36,268 bases of DNA from Candidatus Saganbacteria bacterium (GCA_016219705.1 JACRKQ010000030.1:1-36268), one strand, 5' to 3'; shown: positions 1 to 8,160, counted from the stretch's first letter. The notes: generated by a model not told the origin, from the letters alone. Numbers and translations: made by a program.

Positions 1-145
1 CTTTTTGGTCCAGCGGCTTATACGAGCCCGCATAAACGGGGAACTGAATATCTAAGCCAGTAGGGAGTTTAACCGTACCTGAAACAAGAGCGCCTTTCGG
101 GATTTGTGAGAGTAAAAATTCACGGGATTCATTATTAAATTTCAA
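1..145 (-). CDS. Possible 5' fragment of an unidentified gene, running off the window
   Basis: The minus strand is open from a TAA near 190 to the window edge. A TTG at 145 could start a protein beginning LKFNNESREFLL and containing VKLPTGLDIQFPVYAG. No clear Shine-Dalgarno precedes it, and no ATG is available in this frame. The segment around residues 25-40 loosely resembles the N-terminal part of succinylglutamate desuccinylase/aspartoacylase-type proteins, but that is a guess from a few residues. It would be divergent from murF. The stretch could also be non-coding. Confidence 0.25.
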   Translation of the reverse strand, partial: MKFNNESREFLLSQIPKGALVSGTVKLPTGLDIQFPVYAGSYKPLDQK

Positions 146-222
146 TCTTGTCCAACAGACAGAGGAGGCGTTGCTACGCGGGGTTCGTTAAAAGATGTGG
201 GTAAATGTCAGTCGCTCAGGCC

Positions 223-251
223 TTGAAAAGACATACCATATCTAGTATATT
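223..251 (+). promoter_or_regulatory. Sigma70-like promoter for murF
   Basis: A -35 TTGAAA at 223-228 and a -10 TATATT at 246-251 are separated by 17 bases. Transcription would start near 258, about 20 bases before the murF ATG. Only a weak AGG lies between them. Confidence 0.5.
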
Positions 252-277
252 TTCTGAATATAGGTTTTATCCGGTTT

Positions 278-1519
278 ATGCTGTTTGCAAAAAAAGAAAT
301 ACTAACAATAATCCCCTCCGCCAAAATTCTTGGCAAACAAGAAAACTTCTCCGCCGTCTCCACAGATACCCGCACGATTAAAGCTGGAGAACTTTTCCTC
401 CCTTTGTCAGGTAAAAACTTTGACGGCCGCAAATTTATTCCTGCCGCCCTGGGAAAAGGCGCCGCGGCTCTGGACGTCAAAAATGGCTTGGAGCCCCTGC
501 AGAAATTAGCCGCTTACCACCGGAGCAAACTAAAAATTCCCGTCATCGGCATCACCGGCAGTGTGGGGAAGACGACAACCAAAGACATGCTTGCCGCTAT
601 CCTTTCAGAAGAATTTCCCGTATTGAAAACCGAGGAAAATCTTAACAATGAGATCGGCGTCCCGCTGACATTATTAAAGTTAAATAAAAAACACCGGGCT
701 GCCGTGATCGAAATGGGAATGCGGCGTTTAGGCGAGATTAAATTGTTGGCCAAAATCACCCGGCCAACTATTGCCGTCGTCACCAACATCGGCGAATCGC
801 ACCTTGAATACCTGAAGACCCGCAAAAATATCGCGCGCGCTAAAGCCGAGATATTTACCTGCTTAACTAAAAAAGATTTTGTAGTTATCAATGCTGACGA
901 TGAATACTTCGAACACCTAATGTCAAATGTCAAATGTCAAATGTCAAATGTTTGTACCTTTGGCATTATTGATAAGAACGCAACAATAACGCCGAAAGAA
1001 TTAAAAAACATTGATCTTCCGTTGCCTGGCGAACACAACATCTATAACGCCCTGGCCGCCATTGCCGTCGCTAAAATATTAAAGATTAAAAAAACATCGA
1101 TCAAAAATGGACTGGAAAGATTTCGCCCCTCCGCCAACCGCTGGGATGTGATCAATCGTCCTGACAATGTAAAAATCATCAATGACGCCTACAACGCCAG
1201 CCCGCAATCAATGGCCGCCGCGCTCCAGGTTCTGGCGGGGCTTTCAGGCCGCAAAATCGCCATCCTCGGCGACATGTACGAACTGGGGAAGAGAACGATT
1301 GCCGCCCATCGCCAGATTGGCAAACTAGCGCGGCGGTTGAAAATTGATTATTTGGTCTCGATCGGCAAACTGGCAAAAGAGATGAAAGCCGACTATCATT
1401 TTGCCTCCACAACTTCCGCCATTAAAAAATTAAAAACATTGATCGGGCCTGGCGATTGCATCTTGGTCAAAGCTTCCCACGGCCTCCATCTTGAAGAAAT
1501 AGTAGAAGCCCTCCACTAA
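278..1519 (+). CDS. murF: UDP-N-acetylmuramoyl-tripeptide--D-alanyl-D-alanine ligase (MurF)
   Basis: MurF adds D-Ala-D-Ala to UDP-MurNAc-tripeptide in the cytoplasm, the last soluble step of peptidoglycan precursor synthesis. The protein has 413 residues, slightly shorter than E. coli MurF. Family marks in order are the N-terminal STDTR at 28-32, the P-loop GSVGKTTT at 94-101, NLNNEIGVPLTLL, EMGMRRLGEI, the VVTNIGESHLE block, DAYNASPQSM and LGDMYELG. The ATG at 278 is chosen because the protein start fits the family, although the ribosome site is weak. An unusual stretch, LMSNVKCQMSNVC, lies in the central domain and is encoded by a tandem heptamer repeat (919-952). No murE, mraY or other mur gene lies in the window. 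Identification is secure. Confidence 0.95.
   Translation: MLFAKKEILTIIPSAKILGKQENFSAVSTDTRTIKAGELFLPLSGKNFDGRKFIPAALGKGAAALDVKNGLEPLQKLAAYHRSKLKIPVIGITGSVGKTTTKDMLAAILSEEFPVLKTEENLNNEIGVPLTLLKLNKKHRAAVIEMGMRRLGEIKLLAKITRPTIAVVTNIGESHLEYLKTRKNIARAKAEIFTCLTKKDFVVINADDEYFEHLMSNVKCQMSNVCTFGIIDKNATITPKELKNIDLPLPGEHNIYNALAAIAVAKILKIKKTSIKNGLERFRPSANRWDVINRPDNVKIINDAYNASPQSMAAALQVLAGLSGRKIAILGDMYELGKRTIAAHRQIGKLARRLKIDYLVSIGKLAKEMKADYHFASTTSAIKKLKTLIGPGDCILVKASHGLHLEEIVEALH
919..952 (+). repeat. Tandem heptamer ATGTCAA inside murF
   Basis: Four copies of ATGTCAA follow each other, then a partial fifth (ATGT). They encode MSNVKCQMSNV in frame. The unit is not a multiple of three, so a change by one copy would shift the murF frame. 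It belongs to the same style of short AT-rich words seen in leuS and upstream of flhB. Confidence 0.85.
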
Positions 1520-1558
1520 ATCTGCTAAAATAGCTCATAACTCAAAGTGCAAAGCTCG

Positions 1559-1642
1559 GCCGAGGTGGTGGAACTGGCAGACACACCAGCTTGAGGGGCT
1601 GGCGCCTTCAAAAGCGTAGGAGTTCAAATCTCCTCCTCGGCA
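1559..1642 (+). tRNA. tRNA-Leu (anticodon GAG)
   Basis: The acceptor stem pairs GCCGAGG (1559-1565) with CCTCGGC (1635-1641), followed by discriminator A. The anticodon stem CCAGC/GCTGG holds the loop TTGAGGG, giving anticodon GAG (reads CUC and CUU). A long type II variable arm (CGCCTTCAAAAGCG) fits leucine. The T arm is AGGAG-TTCAAAT-CTCCT. The CCA end is not encoded. It lies between murF and the flagellar operon promoter. Confidence 0.97.
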
Positions 1643-1668
1643 TTTTGAGTTTTGATTTTTGAACTAGG

Positions 1669-1697
1669 TTGACTTGCGCAAGTTTATTCGCTAAACT
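1669..1697 (+). promoter_or_regulatory. Sigma70-like promoter of the flagellar operon
   Basis: TTGACT at 1669-1674 and TAAACT at 1692-1697 have a 17-base spacer. The start site would be near 1704, with a GAGGAGG ribosome site at 1713-1719 before the GTG of fliK. The match is to a housekeeping sigma factor. I saw no sigma28 or sigma54 pattern here, so late-class flagellar control is not indicated. Confidence 0.5.
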
Positions 1698-1723
1698 TTC
1701 GATTAACATATAGAGGAGGCAGC

Positions 1724-2476
1724 GTGACCACCGAGCTTTCAGCCATCCAATCTTTTGAACCACAAACTTTGGGCGAGTCCCGTGGCCCGGCCGTTAATCT
1801 GAACAATGATTTCCAAAAATATCTCGATGAAGAACAAAAACGCCTGGTTTTACTCTTTTCCCCTTTCAATCAATTTGATTTCAGCGCCTGGTTCAATTAT
1901 CAGATCTCAACCGATAACCAAACAGGCCGTCAGCCAAAAGTTAATTTGTTTGCCGACATAAATCGACCGCCTGTGAGGACAAAAACCTCTGAACCCGGCC
2001 CAACGGCCAAATCGATAACCGACGCCAATCCTGCCAACGTCAATTTTTCTCAACTTTTGGCTGACAATAGACAATTAACCAGGCAATTACTGCAGAACAT
2101 TTTAGCGCAAACCGGCTGGCTCGTTCCCAATCTTGGCGCCGTCCCGCAATTCCAATCAGCCCAGCTCCAGGGAAAATTATTGGCGACATTCGACCTCCAG
2201 GCGCTGGTCGACCAGATTGTCTCCCAGGTTAAAATGGTGAAAGAAAAAGGCAAAGTAGAATTAAATCTGGGCTTAAAACCGGAAAATCTGGGCGAAATTT
2301 TCCTGACTTTATCAGCGCAGACCGGGAATGTCGCCATCCAGATCCAGGCTTCGGCCGAAACAAAAAAACTTTTGGAACAAAGGCTCGTTGACCTGGAAGC
2401 CGCCCTGAAAAAAGCCCACGTTAATTTTACGGAAATAAAAATTATCGAGACACAGGAGGCAAAAGACCATGCTTGA
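1724..2476 (+). CDS. fliK: Flagellar hook-length control protein FliK
   Basis: FliK measures the hook and switches the export apparatus from hook to filament substrates by acting on FlhB. The 250-residue protein starts with GTG, five bases after a strong GAGGAGG. The first half is polar and low in conservation, as usual for FliK. The C-terminal part (about 150-240) fits the Flg_hook domain, with LNLGLKPENLGEIFLTL followed by IQASAETKKLLEQ. It is the first gene of the flagellar operon and overlaps the next gene by 8 bases. FliK is often 350-400 residues, so this is a short version. The assignment rests on the C-terminal domain and its position. Confidence 0.85.
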   Translation: MTTELSAIQSFEPQTLGESRGPAVNLNNDFQKYLDEEQKRLVLLFSPFNQFDFSAWFNYQISTDNQTGRQPKVNLFADINRPPVRTKTSEPGPTAKSITDANPANVNFSQLLADNRQLTRQLLQNILAQTGWLVPNLGAVPQFQSAQLQGKLLATFDLQALVDQIVSQVKMVKEKGKVELNLGLKPENLGEIFLTLSAQTGNVAIQIQASAETKKLLEQRLVDLEAALKKAHVNFTEIKIIETQEAKDHA

Positions 2477-3281
2477 CATAATGAGCCAGGCCCAGAACGC
2501 GATTGAAGCTTATAATGAAGCGCTAAAAGTCACATCTTCTAACATCTCCAACATGAACGTGACCGGTTATAAAAAGCTTGATACTTCATTTCAATCAATC
2601 TTTGAGAAAATTTTAACTCGGGGCACAGCCGCCCGGAACAATATCGGCGGCACCAACCCTCTCCAATTGGGACAGGGGATGAATTTAGCCAGTGTTTCTA
2701 TTGATTTTTCTAACGGAGAATTAGTCGACGGTAGCGGCGCAGATTTAGCCATCAAAGGCCTGGGGTTATTTATCGTTTCGCCGGACGGCGGCAAGACTTA
2801 TCTCTATACCCGCGCCGGTAATTTCCAGATTGATGCCAGCGGCAATCTGTCCAGCAACGGCCTGCAGGTTTACGGATTAGACGGGGCAGGAAATATGACG
2901 CCGATCACCGGGCTGCCATCCGGCAACCGGAGCAGCTATAAATGGTTATCTGACGGGACGCTTCAATACGCTACCGATGGGACAACTTTCATCTCTACCG
3001 GCTACCGCATCGCTCTGACTTATTTCACTAACCCCAATGGATTAGCCCAAGCCCGAGGCTCAAGTTTCGCGGAGACAGCGGCTTCCGGCAGCGCCGCCGC
3101 CGCTCAAGCGCCCGGCGGATTAGTCGGCGCTGTGTCGCCAGGGCAACTGGAGCGTTCCAATGTCCAATATTTAAGCGAGACAATCGACGCCTTAGAATTC
3201 CAGCGCGCCATGAGCGGCAACCTGACCATGTTGAAGATGGCGTCAGACCTGATCTCATCTTTCATCAGCAAGTTGTCATAA
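2469..3281 (+). CDS. Flagellar hook/rod protein of the FlgE/FlgF/FlgG family
   Basis: This is an axial structural protein of hook or distal rod, exported by the flagellar type III system. The N-terminal block (roughly 5-35, with NISNMNVTGYKK) is the conserved rod/hook motif. DLAIKGLGLFIV, YTRAGNFQIDASGNL and the C-terminal VSPGQLERSNVQYLSETI with LEFQRAMSGN complete the family pattern. At 270 residues it is the size of FlgG and much shorter than a typical FlgE (about 400). Its position right after fliK is where flgD-flgE usually lie, so it may serve as the hook protein; I cannot decide between the two. The ATG at 2469 has an AGGAGG just upstream and overlaps the fliK stop. No flgD is present between them. 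Confidence 0.88.
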   Translation: MLDIMSQAQNAIEAYNEALKVTSSNISNMNVTGYKKLDTSFQSIFEKILTRGTAARNNIGGTNPLQLGQGMNLASVSIDFSNGELVDGSGADLAIKGLGLFIVSPDGGKTYLYTRAGNFQIDASGNLSSNGLQVYGLDGAGNMTPITGLPSGNRSSYKWLSDGTLQYATDGTTFISTGYRIALTYFTNPNGLAQARGSSFAETAASGSAAAAQAPGGLVGAVSPGQLERSNVQYLSETIDALEFQRAMSGNLTMLKMASDLISSFISKLS

Positions 3282-3306
3282 AAATGATAAGAGATAACGA
3301 CTGACC

Positions 3307-4530
3307 ATGACAACAGAGAAGCAAACCGGCAAACCAGAAATCGGCGCCCAGAAACGGGTGATAAAACTGGCGCCGGCGCTGGGCGATTGGACAACTTACA
3401 AACCGCCCAGAATTTTGGTCAAGAAAGTCAAAAGCGGTCTGTACGGCTTTGATCGCCTCTCCAAAAAAGAATTGACCCTGGCCTTGACCATCCACTATCG
3501 TTTCATCCAGCAGTTGCTAAAGCGCTTTAAGGCCGATCTCGACCTGGCGGTTGAACTCTCCCAGACCCAAATGGAACAGACAACTTATTTAAGTTTTTTC
3601 AGGCCTCTGACCGGCTCTTTCGTCCAATGCCGCCTGAATGTGCCGGATTTTTCTGAACCAATATTTTTTTTTCTGGAACAGTCAAATGCCAACGCCATCA
3701 TCAATTATGCTCTTGGCAGTATCGACCTGGAACCGATCAATCGCGCTTTGACTGAAGCGGAAAAGATAACCCTAACGACGGCATTAAACGAATATTTACC
3801 TCTGCTTAATGAAGCTTTTAACCAGACATTAAATGGGGTGAATCTTAACATTATCAGTTCCCCTGATGTTATCATGGACCCAACCGTTAGCCACACTTCA
3901 ACCCTGGCCGCCTTTTCAGCCGATATCTCTTTAGCCGATAATCCTCCAGCTAAATTAATTATTGCCTACCCCGGCTACACGTTAAAAAAACTGCTGGCGG
4001 CCCATCAGGAAACAGAAGACAACAAATCTCTTGATTTTTCCCGCCTGCCGGCAAAACTGCAAGCCGCGATCACTGTCTCGGTCAGCGCCATCCTCGGCGA
4101 AACAACCCTCACCGCCACCGAACTCCAGCAATTTGAAGTCGGCGATGTCGTAACCCTGGAGGCCGACACATCGGAACCGATTACCGCCACTGTGGGAGAA
4201 GACTTCAAACTCTTCTGCCAGCCAGGCTTGAAAAATAAAAAATTGGCCGCGCGAGTGGTCGGACTACAGGAGACAACCGATATCGAACTGCCGCCGCCGC
4301 TGCCGCCGGAACCTCTCCCGCAACCGCCGGCAGAACAAGAAGCGGCAGCCAATCCAACGACCGAGATGCCGGCGGCCGAGATGCCGGAGCCAAACCCGGA
4401 AACAGAAGAAGAACAATTTGAAGACAAATTCGATGAAAATTTTGATGAAGATATTTTAGACGAAGATTTTTTAACTGAAGAACAGACTGCGGAAATACCA
4501 GAGGACAAACAGCCGGGAAGCGCGTTATAA
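3307..4530 (+). CDS. fliM: Flagellar motor switch protein FliM with an acidic C-terminal tail
   Basis: FliM links the MS ring to the C ring and normally receives CheY-P. The region 45-90 (YGFDRLSKKELTLALTIHYR) matches the start of the FliM middle domain. The CheC-like middle domain follows, and a SpoA/FliMN_C domain lies at about 240-322. Two features are unusual. The N-terminal LSQxEIDALL-type CheY-binding peptide is not visible; the start instead reads MTTEKQTGKPEIGAQKR. After the SpoA domain there is an extra tail of about 85 residues, first proline-rich and then strongly acidic (FDENFDEDILDEDFL). The start at 3307 lies 25 bases after the previous stop. FliY is an alternative, but the SpoA domain would not normally be followed by such a tail there either. 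Confidence 0.85.
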   Translation: MTTEKQTGKPEIGAQKRVIKLAPALGDWTTYKPPRILVKKVKSGLYGFDRLSKKELTLALTIHYRFIQQLLKRFKADLDLAVELSQTQMEQTTYLSFFRPLTGSFVQCRLNVPDFSEPIFFFLEQSNANAIINYALGSIDLEPINRALTEAEKITLTTALNEYLPLLNEAFNQTLNGVNLNIISSPDVIMDPTVSHTSTLAAFSADISLADNPPAKLIIAYPGYTLKKLLAAHQETEDNKSLDFSRLPAKLQAAITVSVSAILGETTLTATELQQFEVGDVVTLEADTSEPITATVGEDFKLFCQPGLKNKKLAARVVGLQETTDIELPPPLPPEPLPQPPAEQEAAANPTTEMPAAEMPEPNPETEEEQFEDKFDENFDEDILDEDFLTEEQTAEIPEDKQPGSAL

Positions 4531-4551
4531 TATCATTTAAGGAGGCTCGTT

Positions 4552-4842
4552 ATGGAAGTTAAAAATGTTAAATTCCCGGAATTCGGACAGGAAGAAAAAG
4601 GTGAATTTGTCGAACAGCGGGCCCTGGGGCATATCCCGGTTAAGGCCACGGTAGAATTAGGCCAGGCCGAACTGTCGCTCAAAGAAATTCTTGAATTAGC
4701 TGAAGGCTCGATTATCGAATTAAACCGCCTGGCGGGCGAGCCGCTCGACCTTAAAGTCGGCAGCCAGTTGATCGCCCAGGGCGAGGTGGTCGCAATCGAC
4801 GATTCTTACGGCCTGCGGATCACCAGCGTGGTAATGAAATGA
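4552..4842 (+). CDS. fliN: Flagellar motor switch protein FliN
   Basis: FliN forms the lower C ring with FliM and helps deliver export substrates. The 96-residue protein is almost entirely a SpoA domain: IPVKATVELGQAELSLKEIL, then GSIIELNRLAGEPLDLKV, then IAQGEVVAIDDSYGLRI. The length is typical of short FliN proteins. An AAGGAGG stands about 9 bases before the ATG. The stop overlaps the fliO start (ATGA), which indicates translational coupling. Confidence 0.95.
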   Translation: MEVKNVKFPEFGQEEKGEFVEQRALGHIPVKATVELGQAELSLKEILELAEGSIIELNRLAGEPLDLKVGSQLIAQGEVVAIDDSYGLRITSVVMK

Positions 4843-5135
4843 CCCAGGAGGCTCTGACCTTCCAGCATACTCCCGTCATAACTTTTGGCTATATTGTCCA
4901 ATTAATTTTTTCCCTGGTTGTCGTTCTGACGTTGATCTACTTGATCGCTAAATATCTTATGCCGCGGTTAAAATTAAATCCTAACGGAAAATTGATCCAG
5001 GTCCTCGATCGGGCCTTTCTGGAGCCGCAGGTCAGCGCTTATTTGCTGAAAGTCGGCAAGAATGTCTGGCTGGTCGCCGCCAGCCAGAAACGGATAACAA
5101 AGATCGACAAACTCGAAGAGAGCGAGCTGGTGTAG
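4839..5135 (+). CDS. fliO: Flagellar biosynthesis protein FliO
   Basis: FliO is a small membrane protein that assists assembly of the FliP ring of the export gate. The 98-residue product has one clear membrane segment at about 17-40 (VQLIFSLVVVLTLIYLIAKYL). A small cytoplasmic domain follows, with IQVLDRAFLEPQVSAYLLKV and VWLVAASQKRI, which is the usual FliO pattern. It starts inside the fliN stop codon (ATGA). FliO is poorly conserved, so position between fliN and fliP is part of the evidence. Confidence 0.88.
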   Translation: MTQEALTFQHTPVITFGYIVQLIFSLVVVLTLIYLIAKYLMPRLKLNPNGKLIQVLDRAFLEPQVSAYLLKVGKNVWLVAASQKRITKIDKLEESELV

Positions 5136-5137
5136 AA

Positions 5138-5833
5138 ATGTTTGCTCTATTAGCCGCCGCTCCGCTTATGCCGGCTCTTGATATAAATCGCCTTATAAGC
5201 AGCCCTCAATTTAGCAGCAGTATTCAGATGATTTTATCCATGGCGCTGCTCTCGCTGGTCCCATTTTTTCTCGTTTCGGTTACTTCTTTTCTGCGCATCA
5301 TTATTGTTTTTGGCCTGGTGCGGACCGCCGTCGGCACCCAGCAGGTGCCCCCCAACACTGTCCTGGTTGGCCTGGCCCTTTTCATGACGGTTTTTGTCAT
5401 GTCCCCCGTCTGGAAAGAGGTCAATACCACCGCCCTCACTCCCTATAATCAGGGAAAAATCAGCCAAACCAAGGCCATAGAGATTGGACTAAAACCTTTG
5501 CATCGTTTTATGCTCAAGCAAACCCGGGAAAAAGATCTGGCCTTATTTGTCCAATTTGCCCATATTGCTCCGCCCCACAAGCCTGACGACGTCCCGCTCT
5601 ATGTTTTGATCCCCGCTTACATGATTTCAGAACTTAAGACCGCTTTCCAGATCGGTTTCCTGCTTTTTATCCCTTTCATCATGATCGACCTGACCGTCGC
5701 TAATGTTTTGCTCTCCCTGGGGATGTTCATGCTCTCGCCTGTCATGATCTCACTGCCGTTTAAGATTCTGCTTTTTGTCCTGGCTGACGGCTGGAACTTG
5801 ATCTGCCGCGGCCTGCTTTTAAGTTTTAGGTAA
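5138..5833 (+). CDS. fliP: Flagellar export gate protein FliP
   Basis: FliP forms the core pentamer of the type III export gate in the inner membrane. The 231-residue sequence carries the family signatures SFLRIIIVFGLVRTA and VPPNTVLVGLALFMT in the first half. The C-terminal half has YVLIPAYMISELKTAFQIGF and SLGMFMLSPVMISLPFKILL. Four hydrophobic membrane segments are visible. The start follows the fliO stop by 2 bases. Length is normal for FliP without a long signal peptide. Confidence 0.97.
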   Translation: MFALLAAAPLMPALDINRLISSPQFSSSIQMILSMALLSLVPFFLVSVTSFLRIIIVFGLVRTAVGTQQVPPNTVLVGLALFMTVFVMSPVWKEVNTTALTPYNQGKISQTKAIEIGLKPLHRFMLKQTREKDLALFVQFAHIAPPHKPDDVPLYVLIPAYMISELKTAFQIGFLLFIPFIMIDLTVANVLLSLGMFMLSPVMISLPFKILLFVLADGWNLICRGLLLSFR

Positions 5834-5836
5834 TTT

Positions 5837-6106
5837 ATGAACCAGGATTTTGCCGTCCAGGTCCTTTATCAAGGAGTCATCACCACGCTGATGATTTCCA
5901 TGCCGACCGTCGGCGTCGGTTTGCTGGTCGGTTTTATCATCAGCCTGTTCCAGGCAGTGACCCAGATCCAGGAACAGACTTTAACCTTTGTCCCCAAAGT
6001 CATCGCGGTCTTTCTGGTCTTGGTGCTGACCGCCCCCTGGGTCTCCTCAATTATGGTTGATTTTACTGTCACCCTTTGGAGCATGATTCCCGGCATGGCT
6101 CGATGA
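5837..6106 (+). CDS. fliQ: Flagellar export gate protein FliQ
   Basis: FliQ packs around the FliP/FliR core of the export gate. The 89-residue protein has two membrane hairpin segments and the conserved centre GLLVGFIISLFQAVTQIQEQ, followed by TLTFVPK. Length is typical. It starts 3 bases after fliP, and its stop overlaps the fliR start by ATGA. Confidence 0.97.
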   Translation: MNQDFAVQVLYQGVITTLMISMPTVGVGLLVGFIISLFQAVTQIQEQTLTFVPKVIAVFLVLVLTAPWVSSIMVDFTVTLWSMIPGMAR

Positions 6107-6876
6107 TTATCAGTCTTCCCCAGTTAACTGTTTTTTTATTGATCATCGCCCGCATCGCCGGAATTTTCCTCCAGGCGCCGATTTTTACCTCCCGCAGTTT
6201 TCCTGTTTTGGGCAAAGTCACTTTAGCAATTTGGATCACCCTCCTGCTCTGGTTTGTCGTCCCGATCTATCGCCCCCTGCCAGCCGCCTTGCCGCTGCTG
6301 ATGCTGGCCCTGGTCTTTGAGGTCGCCCTTGGTTTTGTCATCGGCTTCATGGTCAATTTTATTTTCCTGGCGCTGCAGGCCGCCGGCGAGATCATGGACA
6401 TGCAGATGGGCCTTTCCGTCGCTACCGCCCTCGACCCGATTTTTGGTTCGGTGATCTCCATTATCGGCCGGTTAGCTTTTTATATCGCCCTGATCTTTTT
6501 CCTGGCGGTTAACGGGCACCATCTGATTTTAAGCGCTCTCCATCAGAGCTTTACCATCATTCCCGTCGGTAAGTTCGCAAATTTCACCTCGCCTCATCTG
6601 GCTATGCAAATGATCAGTTTGGGTACGGCGCTCTGGCGGTCCGCCATCCAGCTGGCCGGCCCCATTATCCTGATGATCTTTCTAATCGATTTTTCTTTCG
6701 GCATTATTTCGCGGGTCGCCCCCCAAGTCAACGTTTTTATGCTCGGCTTCCAGGTCAAGCCGATGGTCGGTTTGCTCGGCTTCTCTCTCTGCCTGCCGTT
6801 TATCGTCAAATATTTTAACCACCAGCTCGAATTCATGACCCAACAACTAATTCTACTGTTAAACAACATCAAATAG
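6103..6876 (+). CDS. fliR: Flagellar export gate protein FliR
   Basis: FliR completes the FliPQR gate. The product from the ATG at 6103 has 257 residues with six or more hydrophobic segments. It carries family stretches such as RIAGIFLQAPIF, FEVALGFVIGFMVNFIF and the GEIMDMQMGLSVATALDP block. A TTG at 6076 would add nine residues, but that start lies deep inside fliQ, and the ATGA overlap at 6103-6106 matches the coupling used by its neighbours. The gene is followed by a 152-base repeat-bearing gap before flhB. Confidence 0.96.
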   Translation: MIISLPQLTVFLLIIARIAGIFLQAPIFTSRSFPVLGKVTLAIWITLLLWFVVPIYRPLPAALPLLMLALVFEVALGFVIGFMVNFIFLALQAAGEIMDMQMGLSVATALDPIFGSVISIIGRLAFYIALIFFLAVNGHHLILSALHQSFTIIPVGKFANFTSPHLAMQMISLGTALWRSAIQLAGPIILMIFLIDFSFGIISRVAPQVNVFMLGFQVKPMVGLLGFSLCLPFIVKYFNHQLEFMTQQLILLLNNIK

Positions 6877-6886
6877 TCCTATAATA

Positions 6887-7019
6887 AATCCTAATTCCTA
6901 AATACTAAATTCTAAACAAATTCTAAATACAAATGATTTAAAAATTTTGATTCGCGCGTTTAGAATTTATGTCATTTGGATTTGTTTAGAGTTTCGAATT
7001 TAGTGCTTAGAATTTAGGA
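6887..7019. repeat. Imperfect inverted repeat of AT-rich words between fliR and flhB
   Basis: The left arm (about 6887-6936) contains CTAAATACTAAATTC and TAAACAAATTC. The right arm (about 6971-7019) is nearly its reverse complement, with GGATTTGTTTAGAG and GAATTTAGTGCTTAG. The arms could fold into a long imperfect hairpin around a centre near 6950. The outer end of the right arm supplies the TAGGAG used as the flhB ribosome site. The style matches the GAAATACGAAATTCGAAA words in leuS. This is the largest non-coding gap inside the flagellar operon. Confidence 0.75.
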
Positions 7020-7028
7020 GTTACGGTT

Positions 7029-8138
7029 ATGGGTGAAGGTGGCGGCGGCGATAAATCTGAAGAACCGACTCCGCATCGGTTAAGAGAAGCGCGGGAAAAA
7101 GGCCAGGTCGCCAAGAGCCGCGAAGTAACCGTGGCCGTGGTCCTCTTGGTTACGTATTATTCCCTCCGCTTTTTCGGACCAATGATGTGGACGGGATTAA
7201 TTGATTCCATCAACGCCATGTTCGACCTTATTCCCGAAGCTACGAGAAATTTCAACCTGACTCTGGCCGGCTATATCCTGCTCCTGGGATTGCGCGGCAT
7301 GGCGCTGGCGGTACTGCCAATATTCGGCATCGCTTTCGCCGCCACTTTTATTGCCGAGGTCCTGCAGACAGGATTTGTTTTTTCTTTCGAACCTTTGAGC
7401 CCCAAAATTGAAAAGCTCAATCCGCTCGAAGGTTTTAAAAAAATGTTCTCCCTGCAGGGCCTGGTCGAGCTGGTCAAATCCCTGCTGAAAATCGGCATTG
7501 TTTTTTATATCACCTGGCTGGCGATCAAAGAAGACCTCCCCTTTATCGTCGTGCTGGTCGAATCTCATCCCTGGGAGATCATCGCTCTGGGCGCCAATCT
7601 TGTTTTTAAGATCGCTATGCGCGTCGGCGTTTTCTATATTGCGGTCGCCATCCTTGATTATTTGTATCGCCGCTGGGAATACATGCGCAATCTCAAAATG
7701 ACCAAACAGGAAGTCAAAGAAGAATACAAACGGCTGGAAGGCGACCCGATGGTTAAACAGCGGATGCGCGATTTACAACGTCAGGCCGCCCAACAGCGGA
7801 TGATGGCCGCCGTCCCCAAAGCCGATGTCGTCGTCACTAACCCGACCCACATCGCTGTCGCCCTGAAATATGAACAGCAGAAAATGAAAGCGCCGCTCGT
7901 CCTGGCCAAAGGGGAGCGCAAAATCGCCGAAGAGATTAAAAAGATCGCCGAAGCCCATGAGATTTCCATTGTGGAAAACGAGCCGCTGGCCCGCTCCATC
8001 TACCGCAGTACTAAACTTAACCAGGAAATTCCCAGCGAACTTTACCAAGCCGTGGCCGAAGTTTTGGCCTATGTTTACAAGGTCCGCCGCGAGCGCGCCG
8101 CTCGACGGAAAGGTTCGATTGCTCTTGCACCCAGATAA
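7029..8138 (+). CDS. flhB: Flagellar export switch protein FlhB
   Basis: FlhB is an inner-membrane export gate component whose cytoplasmic domain self-cleaves to switch substrate class. The 369 residues begin with a glycine-rich start, then the family block SEEPTPHRLREAREKGQVAKS. Four membrane segments span about 30-210. The basic linker (YRRWEYMRNLKMTKQEVKEE) follows, and the autocleavage motif NPTH is intact at 271-274. A TAGGAG at 7015-7020 precedes the ATG. An extra GEGGGG at positions 2-7 is a small oddity. Its partner FliK is encoded at the head of the same operon. Confidence 0.97.
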   Translation: MGEGGGGDKSEEPTPHRLREAREKGQVAKSREVTVAVVLLVTYYSLRFFGPMMWTGLIDSINAMFDLIPEATRNFNLTLAGYILLLGLRGMALAVLPIFGIAFAATFIAEVLQTGFVFSFEPLSPKIEKLNPLEGFKKMFSLQGLVELVKSLLKIGIVFYITWLAIKEDLPFIVVLVESHPWEIIALGANLVFKIAMRVGVFYIAVAILDYLYRRWEYMRNLKMTKQEVKEEYKRLEGDPMVKQRMRDLQRQAAQQRMMAAVPKADVVVTNPTHIAVALKYEQQKMKAPLVLAKGERKIAEEIKKIAEAHEISIVENEPLARSIYRSTKLNQEIPSELYQAVAEVLAYVYKVRRERAARRKGSIALAPR

Positions 8139-8160
8139 GTATATAATTTGAGGCGAAAAT

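Noticed and set aside
1643-1668. Terminator after the tRNA
   Set aside because: The T-rich stretch has no stable GC hairpin before it.
6076-6102. TTG start for fliR
   Set aside because: It lies inside fliQ without a ribosome site. The ATGA overlap at 6103 matches the operon style.
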